Positions 24,784 through 33,581 of a DNA stretch of 64,000 nt are shown here, piece by piece; the first letter of the stretch is position 1, and the number at the start of each line of letters is the position of its first letter. The notes below the pieces were generated by a model. That model saw only the letters and a list, made by a program, of their open reading frames with translations. It was not told where the DNA came from and searched no databases. The stretch spans positions 305,712 to 369,711 of the forward strand of contig NZ_PYGE01000004.1 in NCBI RefSeq assembly GCF_003014555.1, written 5' to 3'. The translations under genes and the position numbers were made by a program. Source of the DNA: Haloactinopolyspora alba (GTDB lineage: Bacteria > Actinomycetota > Actinomycetes > Jiangellales > Jiangellaceae).

Positions 24784-25407
24784 GTGACGGTAGCAGGTGG
24801 GGTGTTCATCGCCTTCGAGGGCGGCGACGGCGTCGGCAAGTCCACGCAGCTCGCGCTGCTGGCCGAGCAGTTGCGCGCTCGCGGCGACGACGTCGTGGTC
24901 ACCCGTGAGCCCGGCGACTCGCGCATCGGGCCGCAGGTGCGCGCCCTCGTGCTCGACGGCGACGATCTCGACCCGCGTGCCGAGGCGCTGCTGTTCGCGG
25001 CGGACCGTGCCGACCACGTGGCCTCGGTCGTCCGGCCTGCCCTGCGCCGCGGTGCGGTGGTCCTGGTCGACCGCTACGTCGACTCGTCGGTCGCCTACCA
25101 GGGCGTCGGGCGCGGGCTCGGGGTCGACGAGGTCGCGACCATCTCGGAGTTCGCGACCGCCGGGCTGCAGCCGGATCTCACCGTTCTGCTCGACATCGAC
25201 GAACCCACCCGGCGTGCCCGCGTCGAACGGCAGGGCCATGCCGATCGCATCGAACGCGAGCCCGGCGAGCTGCACGAGCAGGTGCGCCGGGCGTTTCTCG
25301 CCCGGGCCGCGGCGGCGCCGGAGCGCTACCTGGTGGTCGACGCCGGTCGAGCCGAGGACGTCGTCGCCGCCGAGATCGCCGCCGCCGTCGACAAGGTGCG
25401 CTCATGA
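24784..25407 (+). CDS. tmk: Thymidylate kinase
   Basis: 207 aa. It phosphorylates dTMP to dTDP. The P-loop is FIAFEGGDGVGKSTQ, the substrate motif is VLVDRYVDSSVAYQG (DRY), and the lid is ARVERQGHADRIERE. The start GTG 24784 is set by a -10 box TACGCT (24772-24777) six bases upstream (leaderless). An upstream extension is Gly/Arg-rich and not family-like. Its stop overlaps the holB start by ATGA. Confidence 0.96.
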   Translation: MTVAGGVFIAFEGGDGVGKSTQLALLAEQLRARGDDVVVTREPGDSRIGPQVRALVLDGDDLDPRAEALLFAADRADHVASVVRPALRRGAVVLVDRYVDSSVAYQGVGRGLGVDEVATISEFATAGLQPDLTVLLDIDEPTRRARVERQGHADRIEREPGELHEQVRRAFLARAAAAPERYLVVDAGRAEDVVAAEIAAAVDKVRS

Positions 25408-26561
25408 GTGTCTGGGACGCCGTGGTCGGGCAGACCGTCGTGCCCGGGCTGCAGCGCACGGTCGAGGACGCGTCGGCTGCTCGGGCCGGTGACGGCCGCG
25501 GCGACATGACGCACGCGTGGCTGTTCACCGGGCCTCCCGGGTCCGGCCGGTCTGTGGTGGCCCGCGCGTTCGCCGCGGCGCTGCAGTGCCCCGACGGCGG
25601 GTGCGGCAGCTGCTCCGAGTGCACCGAGGTTCGCGCCGGCACGCATCCGGACGTCGCGCACCTGGTCACCGAAGGGCTGAACATCCGGATCGGGCAGGTC
25701 CGCGATCTCGTGCCGCGTGCGGCGCTGCGACCGTCACGTGGTCGCTGGCAGATCGTGGTGGTCGAGGACGCCGACCGCCTCGGCGAGGACGCCGCGGACG
25801 CGCTGCTGCTGTCGGTCGAGGAGCCGCCCGAGCGCACCGTCTGGATGCTCTGCGCGCCGACGGCGGAGGACATCGTGCCAACCATCCGCTCCCGCTGCCG
25901 GGTGGTGCAGCTGCGCACGCCGCCGTACACCGACGTCGCCCGGCACCTGGCCGCCACCGAGAACGTCGAGGAACGCACCGCCGAGTTCGCCGCCCGGGCG
26001 TCACAGGGCCATGTCGGGCGGGCACGCGCGCTGGCCACCGACGAGGACGCCCGCAACCGCCGCGCCGAGGTGCTGCGGCTGCCGTTCGACCTCACCGACC
26101 TGCGGCAGTGCCTCGACGCCGCGGCCAATCTCGTCGAGGCGGCCAAGGCCGACGCCGAGCGGCACTGCGACGCGCTGGACGAACGCGAGGTCGAAGACCT
26201 GCGCACCGCGCTCGGCGCCGGCACCACCGGGCGTCGGCCGCGCAACATGGAGAGCGCGGTGAAGGAGCTCGAGAAAGAGCAGAAGCTGCGCCGCACCCGG
26301 GTGCAGCGCGACTCCATCGACCGCGCTCTGGTGGACGTGCTGGCGCTGTACCGCGACGTGCTGATGATCCAGCTCGGGGTGCGGACCGAACTGGTCAACG
26401 AGGAGATGCGACCGTCGCTCGACCGGCTCGCCGGTTCCGGCCGTGCGGAGTCGACGCTGCGGCGCATGGAGGCGGTCGTCGCCGCGCGCGAAGCGTTGCA
26501 GGCCAACGCGGCACCACTGCTGGCGCTCGAGTCGATGGCGCTGACGCTGCGCGAGGGCTGA
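25404..26561 (+). CDS. holB: DNA polymerase III subunit delta'
   Basis: 385 aa. Clamp-loader subunit. The P-loop is AWLFTGPPGSGRSVVARAF, the zinc site has four Cys in CPDGGCGSCSEC, and QIVVVEDADRLGEDAADALL is the Walker B/DEAD region. The sensor-1 equivalent is PTIRSRCRVVQL. The C-terminal helical collar extends from about residue 230. The ATG overlaps the tmk stop. tmk-holB coupling is standard in actinobacteria. Confidence 0.96.
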   Translation: MSVWDAVVGQTVVPGLQRTVEDASAARAGDGRGDMTHAWLFTGPPGSGRSVVARAFAAALQCPDGGCGSCSECTEVRAGTHPDVAHLVTEGLNIRIGQVRDLVPRAALRPSRGRWQIVVVEDADRLGEDAADALLLSVEEPPERTVWMLCAPTAEDIVPTIRSRCRVVQLRTPPYTDVARHLAATENVEERTAEFAARASQGHVGRARALATDEDARNRRAEVLRLPFDLTDLRQCLDAAANLVEAAKADAERHCDALDEREVEDLRTALGAGTTGRRPRNMESAVKELEKEQKLRRTRVQRDSIDRALVDVLALYRDVLMIQLGVRTELVNEEMRPSLDRLAGSGRAESTLRRMEAVVAAREALQANAAPLLALESMALTLREG

Positions 26562-26570
26562 CCTCGGCTC

Positions 26571-27368
26571 ATGGCGAGACTCGTCGAGGTGACCGGCAGC
26601 GTCCTGGTTGGAACGAGCGACTTCTGCAGCACGACCACGACCGTCGTTCTCGGCGCCGACGACACCTGCCTGGTGGTCGACCCCGCCGTCACCCCGGACG
26701 ACCTCGACGCCCTCGTCGCCGAGCTCGCCGAACGTGGGCTGCGCGTCGTGGCCGGGTTCTCGACCCACCCGCACTGGGACCACGTCCTGTGGTCGCGAGC
26801 CCTGGGCACCGGGCCGCGCTTCGCGACAGCCGCGGCCGTGCGAGCGATGGCCGCCGAGCGCCGGCGCGCGCTCGGCCTCGCCGAACGGTCCGCACCCGGG
26901 CACGATCCCGACCTGTTCGGCCGGCTCACGCCGTTGCCGGACGGCGCCGCCACGGTCCCGTGGGACGGGCCGGTGGCCGAGGTCATCGAGCATCGGGCCC
27001 ATGCGCCCGGGCACGCCGCGTTGTACCTGCGTTCCGAGGGGATCCTGCTCGCCGGGGACATGTGCTCCGACGTCGAGATCCCGCTGCTCGATCTCGACGT
27101 CGCGGACCCGGTCGGTGACTATCGGCACGCGCTCGGTCTGTTCGCCGCGCTCAACGGTGTGGAGTACGTCGTCCCCGGGCACGGCTCCGTCGGCGACGGT
27201 GCCGAGTTCCGGCGGCGGGTGGCCGCCGACCGGCACTACCTGGACGAGCTGGAGGCCGGTCGCGGCTCGGACGACGCACGCCTCACCGACGACTGGCTCG
27301 TCCGCGATCACCGTGCCCACCTGCGGCACGTCTCGGGCAGCCCTGAGCCGCCGGAGCCGGCGAGTTGA
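26571..27368 (+). CDS. MBL-fold metallohydrolase
   Basis: 265 aa. Metal ligands: STHPHWDHVLW (HxHxDH), APGHAALY (His), LLAGDMCSD (bridging Asp), VVPGHGSVGD (His). The set is complete for a binuclear metallo-beta-lactamase fold hydrolase. The substrate is unknown; glyoxalase II-like or lactonase-like activities are the usual guesses. It starts nine bases after holB and probably is the third gene of the tmk operon. Confidence 0.9.
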   Translation: MARLVEVTGSVLVGTSDFCSTTTTVVLGADDTCLVVDPAVTPDDLDALVAELAERGLRVVAGFSTHPHWDHVLWSRALGTGPRFATAAAVRAMAAERRRALGLAERSAPGHDPDLFGRLTPLPDGAATVPWDGPVAEVIEHRAHAPGHAALYLRSEGILLAGDMCSDVEIPLLDLDVADPVGDYRHALGLFAALNGVEYVVPGHGSVGDGAEFRRRVAADRHYLDELEAGRGSDDARLTDDWLVRDHRAHLRHVSGSPEPPEPAS

Positions 27369-27473
27369 CACCGCGCCCGGACTCGGGCTCATCCGACGTC
27401 CGCCTCGAGTGCACCAAGTCTGGCCCCCGCTCGTCAGCGCTCACGTGTATGCGAAGGCGCGCTTGCCCGGGCA

Positions 27474-28127
27474 CTATCCCCGTACCGGGTCACGCCACAT
27501 CGCCCACATCGTCGGTCCGTCCGGCGCGAGGTGGACCTCGCCACTGACCTCGAAGCCCAGTTGCCGGTAGAAGGCGAGGTTGTCCTGGTTCGTCGTCTCG
27601 AGGTGGACTCCCAGGCCCGCCTGCTCGGCCCGGCGCAGGCCCGGTTCGACGACCCGGCGCCCCAGGCCGCGCCGCTGTTGCTCCGGGGCTACGGCCGCGA
27701 AGTGCAGGTAGGCGTGTGGTGTCGTCGGTGTGAGCCGGCGGATTCCGGCCAGCCCTTGCCCGACCTCCGTCGCCCGGCTCTGCCCTACCAGCGCGACCAG
27801 CAGTCCCGAGATCGTCGGCAGCGCCGACGCGCCGGAGGTCGCAGAGCCGGACGCCGACGTGCCGGACGCCGGTTCACGGTGCGCGGGCCAGACGGCCGCT
27901 GCTGCCGGGCCGTCGGTGCCGAGCGTGTCGCCGTTGCCGCCGTCGGCGTCGAGCGTGTCGACGTTGCCGCCGCCGGCGTCGGTCTCCACGAACAGCCCGA
28001 GCCAGGCGGCGACCGCGTCGAGGCGCGTTGCCGGGTCCGGGAAGATCCACGTCATCAACGGATCCGCCTCGTAGGCGCGGGCGAGCAGCGTCCTGACCTC
28101 TCGATGAGACGGCGCGGATGGCTCCAT
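27474..28127 (-). CDS. GNAT family N-acetyltransferase with in-frame repeat insertion
   Basis: 217 aa. The acetyl-CoA site is HFAAVAPEQQRRGLGRRVVE (Q/RxxGxG/A) and the C-terminal strand-helix is HLETTNQDNLAFYRQLGFEV. Between the N-terminal helix (MTWIFPDPATRLDAVAAWLG) and the core, about 55 residues are Gly/Asp/Asn/Ser/Thr-rich and encoded by a 30-nt tandem repeat. The start at 28127 is supported by the -10 TAGGGT six bases upstream. The substrate is unknown. Confidence 0.85.
   Translation of the reverse strand: MEPSAPSHREVRTLLARAYEADPLMTWIFPDPATRLDAVAAWLGLFVETDAGGGNVDTLDADGGNGDTLGTDGPAAAAVWPAHREPASGTSASGSATSGASALPTISGLLVALVGQSRATEVGQGLAGIRRLTPTTPHAYLHFAAVAPEQQRRGLGRRVVEPGLRRAEQAGLGVHLETTNQDNLAFYRQLGFEVSGEVHLAPDGPTMWAMWRDPVRG
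27911..27970. repeat. 30-nt tandem repeat (two copies plus a partial) inside a GNAT gene
   Basis: Units 27911-27940 and 27941-27970 differ at only four positions, and 27971-27980 begins a third. The period is a multiple of three and encodes decapeptides of the form GGNxDTLxxD. It is a minisatellite that can expand or contract without shifting the frame. Confidence 0.75.
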
Positions 28128-28170
28128 GCCGGAACCCTATCGACACGTCGTCGGCGCTATCGTGGCCGCC
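28128..28170. promoter_or_regulatory. Back-to-back leaderless promoters
   Basis: Minus strand: TAGGGT (28139-28134), six bases, ATG 28127. Plus strand: TATCGT (28158-28163), seven bases, GTG 28171. The two -10 boxes are about 20 bp apart and both predict leaderless messages. This decides the start of the plus-strand gene. Confidence 0.6.
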
Positions 28171-28944
28171 GTGGCAGACGCGGACGGACCGTGGCGGCTG
28201 GTGGACTCCCTGCACGGCTGGGCCGAGCGGACGCCGTGGTGCGACTGGCTCGAGCTGGCCGGCTCGCTGGCGCGCGACGCCGGTGACGCCTGGTCCGACG
28301 TCGACGCGGGTGTCGGTGTCGTGCTCGACGGCGTCGCGTACACGGCGCGCCGCGACGACGTCCTGGCCGCGGTACGCGGGTTCGCCGCCGTGGCCGACGA
28401 ACTGATCCAGCCGCTCGGCACCGACGAGCGGCCTGCGGACCACCTGGTGCTGCAGTACGAGGACGGACGCCAGCTCAGTGTCGTGGTGATGGCGGCCGAG
28501 GACCGGTCCGGACTGCCGCCGGGCGCACGTGCGCTGTTCGACCGGTCCGGGCGGCTGAGCCGCGAGTCCGCGCCGCCCGTCGTGCGGGCCACGGACGAGC
28601 AGCGGCGAGAGTGGGCGTTCCTGGCCTGGTGGTCGCTCGCCGACGTCGCCAAGCACGCGGGCCGCGGCCGGCTCTGGCGCGCGCTCGAGTCGCTGCACGA
28701 GGCACGGACGCATGCCTGGCGGTTGTACGTCGCCGCGGCCGGCGTCGACTATCCCCTGTTCGGCGTGGTCAGCGCGGAGAACGCCGGCCTGCCGGGACCG
28801 GCCGGTATGGCGTCGACCGTGCCGGCCTCGGTCGCGGCGCCGTCGATCCGCGCGGCGGGCTCCGCGCTGGCCGGTGTGCTCGAGCCGCTGACGTCCGGGT
28901 TCGGCGTGGACGGCGTCCGGGCGCACGCGCGTAGCCGGCTGTGA
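28171..28944 (+). CDS. Nucleotidyltransferase-fold protein
   Basis: 257 aa from GTG 28171. A start at ATG 28126 would share CATG with the divergent start and leave no promoter room. LELAGSLARDAGDAWSDVDA fits the GS...DxD motif of pol-beta-type nucleotidyltransferases (normally LVGSLARG..SDID). The rest is helical: WWSLADVAKHAGRGRLWRAL and LESLHEARTHAWRLYVAAAG resemble the C-terminal helical bundle of aminoglycoside adenylyltransferase-like proteins. The substrate is unknown. In the SAR motif Ala replaces one of the usual Gly/Ser positions. Confidence 0.7.
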   Translation: MADADGPWRLVDSLHGWAERTPWCDWLELAGSLARDAGDAWSDVDAGVGVVLDGVAYTARRDDVLAAVRGFAAVADELIQPLGTDERPADHLVLQYEDGRQLSVVVMAAEDRSGLPPGARALFDRSGRLSRESAPPVVRATDEQRREWAFLAWWSLADVAKHAGRGRLWRALESLHEARTHAWRLYVAAAGVDYPLFGVVSAENAGLPGPAGMASTVPASVAAPSIRAAGSALAGVLEPLTSGFGVDGVRAHARSRL

Positions 28945-29075
28945 CGGCCGGCCGGCGGCCCGTCCGCGGCCGATCCGCACGGGCGCCCACACGGAGGGAA
29001 GGCCGGTGACCTACCGTTGACTGAACCGGGTTGCGGAGACCTGTGATCGTCCAGTGCAACGTTAGGGTGGTTTAC

Positions 29076-29963
29076 GTGGGCATGGTGATGGCAGTGGCCT
29101 TCACCCGGTACGGGAAGCTCTACTACCTCGACCCGGGTGAGCACAGCCCACGTGTCGGGGACAAGGTGCTCGTGCCCACCGACGACGGCCCCGAGGTCGC
29201 CGAGTGTGTGTGGGCGCCACAGTGGGTCAGCGAGGACGTCGGCGGGCTGCCGGTCTGCGAGGGTCCGGCCACCGAGCAGCACCTCGAACGTGACGAGCGC
29301 AACCGGCAGCGCAAGGCCGAGGTCAAGGTCGTGGCTCGCCGGCTGATCCGCGAGCACGAGCTGCCGATGAAGATCGTCGGTGTCGACTACGTCGACACCC
29401 GGGACGACGTCGACCAGCTCGTCACCATCTACTTCAGCGCGCCGCACCGGGTCGACTTCCGTGACCTGGTACGTGACCTCGCGCGTACCCTCCGCGCCCG
29501 CATCGACCTGCGTCAGCTCGGTGCCCGTGACGAGGCGCGCGTCCAGGGCGGCATCGGCCCGTGCGGACGCGACACGTGTTGTTCGACGTTCCTCACCGAC
29601 TTCGAGCCGGTGAGCGTGCGGATGGCGAAGGATCAGGACCTCCCGCTCAATCCGCTCAAGATCTCGGGGGCGTGCGGGCGGCTGATGTGCTGCCTGAAGT
29701 ACGAGCACCCGCTGTACCAGGACTTCAAGCGCAGCGTGCCGACCGCCGGCTGCGACGTCGAGACCGACGACGGCGTGTCCGGCACCGTCATCGGGTACAA
29801 CGTGCCGGCCGAGACCGTCTATGTCCGTGATCGTGAGACCGGTCGTGGTGTCGCCTGCCCCAAGGCGAGTGTGTGCGGGTCTCGCCAGGCCTACGAGGGC
29901 GCCGTGGCGCAGGGGATGCGCCGCACCCCCGACGTCGACGACGCCGACGAGGAGACACCGTGA
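29076..29963 (+). CDS. PSP1/RicT-like domain protein
   Basis: 295 aa from GTG 29076, placed by -10 TAGGGT (29063-29068) seven bases upstream; ATG 29082 is possible. VAFTRYGKLYYLDPGE opens the PSP1 domain. Conserved Cys pairs are GPCGRDTCCSTFL and GACGRLMCCLKYEHPLY. In Bacillus, RicT (YaaT) joins RicA and RicF in an Fe-S complex that assists RNase Y. Actinobacteria keep this gene near tmk-holB, and its role there is not established. Its stop overlaps the next gene by GTGA. Confidence 0.9.
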   Translation: MGMVMAVAFTRYGKLYYLDPGEHSPRVGDKVLVPTDDGPEVAECVWAPQWVSEDVGGLPVCEGPATEQHLERDERNRQRKAEVKVVARRLIREHELPMKIVGVDYVDTRDDVDQLVTIYFSAPHRVDFRDLVRDLARTLRARIDLRQLGARDEARVQGGIGPCGRDTCCSTFLTDFEPVSVRMAKDQDLPLNPLKISGACGRLMCCLKYEHPLYQDFKRSVPTAGCDVETDDGVSGTVIGYNVPAETVYVRDRETGRGVACPKASVCGSRQAYEGAVAQGMRRTPDVDDADEETP

Positions 29964-31570
29964 ACTGTCGTGCCCTGGTCGGTGTCGTCCTGACGGCGCT
30001 GGTGGCGGCCGGTTGTCAAGCCGATCCCGACGAGAACGACGGACAGCAGGTCGACCCGCCGGACGACTCCACCCCGGCGCCCGATGCCACCGAGGGCGTC
30101 GACGCGGGCCTCGCGCAGTACTACACGCAGACCCTGAACTGGGAGGACTGCGACGAAGAGTTCCAGTGCACTACTGCCACCGTGCCGGTGGACTACGACG
30201 AGCCCGACGGCGACACCATCGAGCTGTCCGTCCTGCGAGCGCCGGCGACCAGCGAAGATCGCATGGGGTCGCTGCTGGTCAACCCGGGTGGGCCGGGAGC
30301 GTCCGGCGTCGAGTACGCGCGAGTCGCCGGGGCCGTGGCCACCGAGCAGGTGCGCGAGCACTACGACATCGTCGGGTTCGACCCGCGCGGTGTCGGCGAG
30401 TCGCAGCCGATCGACTGTCTCGACGATGCCGAGCTGGACGAGTTCGTCGCGTCGGACATGTCGCCCGACGACGAGTCCGAGATCAGCGAGATGCGGGAGT
30501 CCGTGCAGGACTTCGCCGAGGGGTGCAAGGCCCGTTCGGGTGACCTGCTGCCGCATGTCGGCACCGACGACGTCGCACGCGACCTGGACATCCTGCGGGC
30601 GGCGCTGGGCGACGAGCGGCTGAACTACCTGGGCAAGTCGTACGGCACGTACATCGGCGCCATCTACGCGGACCTGTTCCCCGACCGGGTGGGTCGCATG
30701 GTGCTGGACGGCGCCATGGACCCGACACTGTCCAGCAAGGAGATGGCGCTGGGGCAGGTGCGCGGGTTCGAGCGGGCGCTGTCGGCGTTCCTCGACTGGT
30801 GCGTCGAGCAGGACAACTGTGCCGCGGGCTCGACCGAGAGCGGGGCCCGCCAGACGATCCGGGGATTCTTCCAGCAGGTCGACGAGGAGCCCCTACCGAC
30901 GTCGGACGAGAACCGGCCGCTGACCGAATCGCTGGCGTTCTACGGCGTGATCCTGCCGCTCTACCTCACCGCGGCCGAGGGGTATCCGGCGCTGAACGAG
31001 GCGCTCGCGGCCGCGCTCAACGAGGGTGACGGCCAGCCGCTGCTGACGTTCGCCGACATCTACCTCGAACGCAACTCCTCCGGGGAGTACAAGAGCAACC
31101 AGAACGAAGCCATCGTGGCGGTGAACTGCGTCGACCATCCCAGCGGCGGAACCATCGAGGACGCGCAAGCCAGCGTGTCCGAGTTCAGGAAGGTGTCGCC
31201 GATCTTCGGCCCGTCCATGGCGTGGAACGGGGTCGGATGCGGCACGCTGCTCAGCAACGGTGACAACGGAGAGGACTCCGACAACGGGGAGGGCTCCGAC
31301 GGCGGCGAGCCGACCGCCGCGGCGGACATCGCGCCCACCACCGCGGACGGCGCGGCGCCGATCCTGGTGGTCGGCACCACCGGTGACCCCGCCACCCCGT
31401 ACGAGTGGGCGCAGTCCCTGGCCGACCAACTGTCCTCCGGCGTGCTGCTCACCTACGAGGCGTCGGTGCACACGGCCTACCTCTCCGGCAGCGATTGCAT
31501 CGACAAAGCCGTCGACGCGTATCTGCTGAACGGAACCGCCCCTGAGCAGGGCAAGCGGTGTGCGTCATGA
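29960..31570 (+). CDS. S33-type alpha/beta hydrolase lipoprotein (tripeptidyl aminopeptidase-like)
   Basis: 536 aa. Signal peptide with lipobox VAAGC (Cys19), then an acidic Asp/Pro linker. The hydrolase has LLVNPGGPGASGVEYAR (oxyanion loop), VGFDPRGVGES, and the nucleophile elbow YLGKSYGTYIGAIYADLFPD. The catalytic Asp is expected in VVGTTGDPATPYEWA and the His in SVHTAYL, the usual order. SCO/Slp-type tripeptidyl aminopeptidases of Streptomyces have this layout. A Gly/Asp-rich insert (NGDNGEDSDNGEGSDGGEP) precedes the last strand. GAGGAG precedes the GTG start. Confidence 0.92.
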   Translation: MNCRALVGVVLTALVAAGCQADPDENDGQQVDPPDDSTPAPDATEGVDAGLAQYYTQTLNWEDCDEEFQCTTATVPVDYDEPDGDTIELSVLRAPATSEDRMGSLLVNPGGPGASGVEYARVAGAVATEQVREHYDIVGFDPRGVGESQPIDCLDDAELDEFVASDMSPDDESEISEMRESVQDFAEGCKARSGDLLPHVGTDDVARDLDILRAALGDERLNYLGKSYGTYIGAIYADLFPDRVGRMVLDGAMDPTLSSKEMALGQVRGFERALSAFLDWCVEQDNCAAGSTESGARQTIRGFFQQVDEEPLPTSDENRPLTESLAFYGVILPLYLTAAEGYPALNEALAAALNEGDGQPLLTFADIYLERNSSGEYKSNQNEAIVAVNCVDHPSGGTIEDAQASVSEFRKVSPIFGPSMAWNGVGCGTLLSNGDNGEDSDNGEGSDGGEPTAAADIAPTTADGAAPILVVGTTGDPATPYEWAQSLADQLSSGVLLTYEASVHTAYLSGSDCIDKAVDAYLLNGTAPEQGKRCAS

Positions 31571-31600
31571 CCAAGTCGGGTTCGTGCGGATAATGGGGAG

Positions 31601-32836
31601 ATGCGGACGAGACGAACGGCCGTCGTCCTGACAGCTGTGGCGCTGCTGACGGCGGCGTGCAGTGGGTCGGACGACCAGGGTTCCGGCGGCGGTGGCGGCA
31701 CCGGTGAGCCGGCCGAGGAGGCCGGGCCGAAGTCGCTGCGGACGTCGCTGCGGCTGGAAGGGGTCGGCGGCGACGTCAACTACGACAAGCCGATCGAGCT
31801 GACCGTGCCGCGCGGCGAGATCGATTCCGTCGAGGTGAAGCCCGACGGCGGCGAGCCGGTGGCCGGTCAGGTGAGCGGCAACGGCAGCACGTGGCGCAGC
31901 GAGGGAGTGCTCGAGCCCGGGGGCAGCTACGACGTCAACGTGGTCGCGGCCGACCACCTCGGCCGGCAGCACACGCTCACCGACAGCTTCACCGTCGCCT
32001 CGGTCCCGGACAGCGAGCGGCTGACGCTGACCATGCAGCCGGGCGACGGGTCGGTCGTCGGTGTCGGCGCCCCCATCACCGTCCGCTTCGACCAGGAGGT
32101 CAGCAACCAGAAGGCCGTCCAGCAGAACATGCACGTGTCGTCGTCGCCCCAGGTCCAGGGGAGCTGGCACTGGATCAGCTCCACCGAGGTGCACTTCCGT
32201 CCGCGCCAGTACTGGCCGGCCGGAACGCATGTCGGGCTCAACCTCGACCTCAACGGGGTGCGCGCGGGCGAGAACCTGTGGGGCGGCCGAGCGTACGACC
32301 TCGACTTCCAGATCGGTCCGAAGCAGGTCGCCCAGGTCGACGCCGAGAGCCACACCATGACCGTCAGAGCCGACGGCAAGTCGACACGTACCTGGGACAC
32401 CAGTCTCGGCGCGCCCGAGTTCGCCACCCGCAACGGAACGTACATCGTCCTCGAGAAGTTCGAGACGAAACGGATGACGTCGTGCGGGGCGAACATCACC
32501 TGCGACAAGTCCAACCCGGAGTACTATGATCTCAAGGTCGACAACTCCGTGCGGCTGAGCTGGAGCGGGACCTTCGTGCACTCGGCGTCCTGGTCCGAGG
32601 GATCGCAGGGCTCGGAGAACGTGTCGCACGGGTGCATCAACCTGAGCCATGCCAACGGCGCGACCTTCTTCGATCTGGTGCGCTACGGCGACCTCGTGAC
32701 CGTGAAGAACTCCACTCGCGGTCCCGGCGACCTGGTCAGCCGCGGCGACCCGGGCATGGCCGACTGGAACCTCTCCTGGCCCGAGTACGTCGAGGGCTCC
32801 GCGACCGGCGACCCCCTGACCACCGCTCCACTCTGA
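31601..32836 (+). CDS. L,D-transpeptidase lipoprotein (YkuD domain, LdtMt2-like)
   Basis: 411 aa. Lipobox LTAAC (Cys20). Two Ig-like domains follow (the second with PGDGSVVGVGAPITVRFDQE), then a YkuD domain with the catalytic motif VSHGCINLSHANGATFFDL (Cys in HGC). It forms 3-3 cross-links in peptidoglycan. The C-terminal DWNLSWPEYVEGSA extension is seen in mycobacterial Ldts. The GATAAT-GGGGAG-ATG upstream serves as both -10 and ribosome site. Confidence 0.94.
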   Translation: MRTRRTAVVLTAVALLTAACSGSDDQGSGGGGGTGEPAEEAGPKSLRTSLRLEGVGGDVNYDKPIELTVPRGEIDSVEVKPDGGEPVAGQVSGNGSTWRSEGVLEPGGSYDVNVVAADHLGRQHTLTDSFTVASVPDSERLTLTMQPGDGSVVGVGAPITVRFDQEVSNQKAVQQNMHVSSSPQVQGSWHWISSTEVHFRPRQYWPAGTHVGLNLDLNGVRAGENLWGGRAYDLDFQIGPKQVAQVDAESHTMTVRADGKSTRTWDTSLGAPEFATRNGTYIVLEKFETKRMTSCGANITCDKSNPEYYDLKVDNSVRLSWSGTFVHSASWSEGSQGSENVSHGCINLSHANGATFFDLVRYGDLVTVKNSTRGPGDLVSRGDPGMADWNLSWPEYVEGSATGDPLTTAPL

Positions 32837-32862
32837 CCCGGTGCTCGGGAATGATCACGTTC

Positions 32863-32880
32863 CGCATGGAATTCCATGCG
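32863..32880. repeat. Perfect 18-bp palindrome downstream of the transpeptidase gene
   Basis: CGCATGGAATTCCATGCG, 27 bp after the stop. It may be a transcription terminator stem without a loop or a protein site. The rest of 32837-33050 has one other inverted repeat (GCTGACG/CGTCAGC, 33002-33019) and no convincing gene. Confidence 0.5.
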
Positions 32881-33050
32881 TCACCACCCCTGCATGCCTC
32901 GTGACGCGTGTACTCGCCTCGTGATGGCCCAGGCCGTGTAGCGACATCACCGTTGCGCGTTTCAAGAGCCTCGCTCCTCAGCCAACGAGTCGTGGGCGTG
33001 CGCTGACGGACTCGTCAGCACCCGATTCGCGGTTCCGCGCTCCGGCGTCC

Positions 33051-33056
33051 TATACT
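33051..33056 (+). promoter_or_regulatory. -10 box of the tRNA-Thr gene
   Basis: TATACT lies 28 bp before the mature tRNA 5' end, giving a short 5' leader. The -35 region is GC-rich and poorly matched. Confidence 0.6.
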
Positions 33057-33084
33057 CGTGCGGCGTGCCGTTCGGACGGCACTG

Positions 33085-33160
33085 GCCGCCTTAGCTCAGT
33101 CGGCAGAGCGTCTCACTCGTAATGAGAAGGTCGTCGGTTCGATTCCGACAGGCGGCTCCA
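33085..33160 (+). tRNA. tRNA-Thr (anticodon CGT), CCA encoded
   Basis: 76 nt. Acceptor GCCGCCT pairs with AGGCGGC, then T-CCA. The D-arm has GCTC..GAGC, the anticodon stem is TCTCA/TGAGA with loop CTCGTAA (CGT at 33118-33120), and the T-arm is GTCGG-TTCGATT-CCGAC. All seven acceptor pairs are perfect. It decodes ACG, a frequent Thr codon here. Its 3' end is flanked by remnants of integrated DNA. Confidence 0.97.
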
Positions 33161-33260
33161 CTGTGACCAGCGTAAACGCTGTTCGTTCAGACGAGTGACG
33201 TTGCGGTGAACCACTCCGTGACACGGTCTGTGACACATCGGCGCTGTACCATCCGCGCAC

Positions 33261-33581
33261 ATGGCAGGTTCCGCAGCGCCGAAGAAGCGTCAGGGCGGCA
33301 GCATCGACGAACTGCCACGACCCCGCGGCTATTTGAAACGCTTGACACACGGCGGCGGCCGCCCACGCCCGGGCCAGCAGCGTCGATACGGCGCTCGCGA
33401 TGACGCACACTCCCCGCTCACATCGCGCCCGACAGTCCGCGCGGCCAGAACCGGCCGACGCGCGGCGAACCTGCGGCCGCACGCCAAGCGTCTGGACGCG
33501 CCGTGGACGGGAGCGATCCAGCTGCCGTGGCCGCCGGGCTCATCGACAGGCCCCGCGACACCCTCGGCCGGCCCGGCCTGA
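33261..33581 (+). pseudogene. Integrase N-terminal fragment next to tRNA-Thr
   Basis: A 106-codon frame whose first 20 residues include KKRQGGSIDELP, the start typical of actinophage/ICE tyrosine recombinases (normally ..GSIxELPSGxLRVRVYAG). After that the sequence becomes Pro/Arg-rich and no longer matches a recombinase. No catalytic RHRY residues exist. The ATG may be leaderless (TACCAT eight bases upstream). Read as the scar of an integrated element at the tRNA 3' end; it could also be chance. Confidence 0.4.

Noticed and set aside
27911..27980. RTX calcium-binding repeats
   Set aside because: Only two divergent copies in a cytoplasmic acetyltransferase; RTX needs arrays in secreted proteins.
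33096..33482. 128-aa minus-strand frame across the tRNA-Thr
   Set aside because: It ends with the peptide VGIEPTTFSLRV, the well-known artefact produced by translating the antisense strand of a tRNA gene.
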